Origin: Terriglobia bacterium
GTDB lineage: Bacteria; Acidobacteriota; Terriglobia; UBA7540
NCBI GenBank assembly: GCA_022866195.1
Contig: JALHUF010000131.1
Span: 1-5,019 of the forward strand
Direction of reading: 5' to 3'
Length of the DNA: 5,019 bases
This document shows positions 4,774 through 5,019 of this stretch, piece by piece. Numbering within the stretch: the first letter of the stretch is position 1; every line of letters begins with the position of its first letter. The notes below the pieces were generated by a model. That model did not search any database. It worked only from the letters and a program-made list of their open reading frames with translations, and had not been told where the DNA came from. The position numbers and the translations under genes are program-made.

Positions 4774-5019
4774 ATGCCGTCAGGCGCAGGAGCAGTCGCG
4801 GGTGGCGCCGGCGCGATGGTGCTCGGAACACTGTTGGTAGCAGGTGCTTTTGTTTACGACATGGGCGCGGTGCGTGTCTCGGTGCGGGGGAAAAGTCCCG
4901 GAGGCGAGAACATTCGGCTGATAGTGCCGGCGGCTGTCGTGCCGGTGGTCCTGGAGTTCGTGCCCGATGCGAAGCTCCAGGAGGCCGCGGAAGAGGTGCG
5001 GCCGTGGCTGCCCGTCATC
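4774..5019 (+). CDS. Membrane-anchored protein with the same repeat domain, 3' end outside window
   Basis: The frame is open for 82 codons to the end of the window, so the gene is partial. Residues 1-28 are Gly/Ala-rich then hydrophobic (MVLGTLLVAGAFVY), a single membrane segment or uncleaved signal anchor. From residue 32 the sequence (VRVSVRGKSPGGENIRLIVP, then AAVVPVVLEFVPD) follows the same pattern as both copies in the preceding protein: strand, Gly-rich turn, strand ending in Pro, helix. It is therefore a third occurrence of the domain. The ribosome site at 4761-4769 supports the ATG at 4774; a Met at residue 15 is a less likely start. The 11-base spacing and shared domain point to an operon with the preceding gene. 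The function is unknown. Confidence 0.8.
   Translation, partial: MPSGAGAVAGGAGAMVLGTLLVAGAFVYDMGAVRVSVRGKSPGGENIRLIVPAAVVPVVLEFVPDAKLQEAAEEVRPWLPVI

Overview
The window is GC-rich bacterial DNA with short intergenic gaps, clear Shine-Dalgarno sites and ATG starts. The mix of a hybrid kinase with several response regulators, a stand-alone RAM protein and small exported repeat proteins would suit an Acidobacteriota-like or deltaproteobacterial genome. That placement is inference; no marker gene is present.

Layout. Positions 1-3543 are a signalling cluster on the + strand. It starts with the C-terminal part of a hybrid histidine kinase (end of one receiver, a complete second receiver and an HPt domain). 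The kinase overlaps by ATGA a single-domain response regulator of noticeably lower GC. A receiver-GGDEF diguanylate cyclase follows (1355-2299). The next 300 bp is not an ordinary spacer: it is a decayed copy of the HPt-coding 3' end of the kinase (about 2311-2602), with one frameshift and a deletion that removes the phosphorylatable histidine. Its stop codon overlaps by ATGA the start of a second receiver-GGDEF gene (2599-3543), a paralogue of the first. This second copy has altered phosphorylation-pocket residues and an altered metal-ligand position in the GGDEF domain.

Positions 3639-3866 (- strand) encode a 75-residue stand-alone RAM (Lrp/AsnC effector-binding) protein that converges on the cyclase gene. 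A 308-bp divergent region (3867-4174) separates it from a second + strand group. That region holds a plausible extended -10 promoter for the RAM gene and an ECF-sigma-like promoter (GGAACTT...CGTTT) facing right. The second group is an exported 195-residue protein made of two copies of one domain (4175-4762), followed by a gene with a strong ribosome site that starts with a membrane segment and then a third copy of the same domain, cut off by the window end.

How the genes may work together: the kinase tail with its HPt domain, the single receiver and the first cyclase look like a phosphorelay with c-di-GMP output. The second HPt-cyclase unit appears to be a decaying tandem duplicate whose cyclase may have become phosphorylation-independent. 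The right-hand pair looks like an envelope-associated, possibly stress-regulated module unrelated to the relay.
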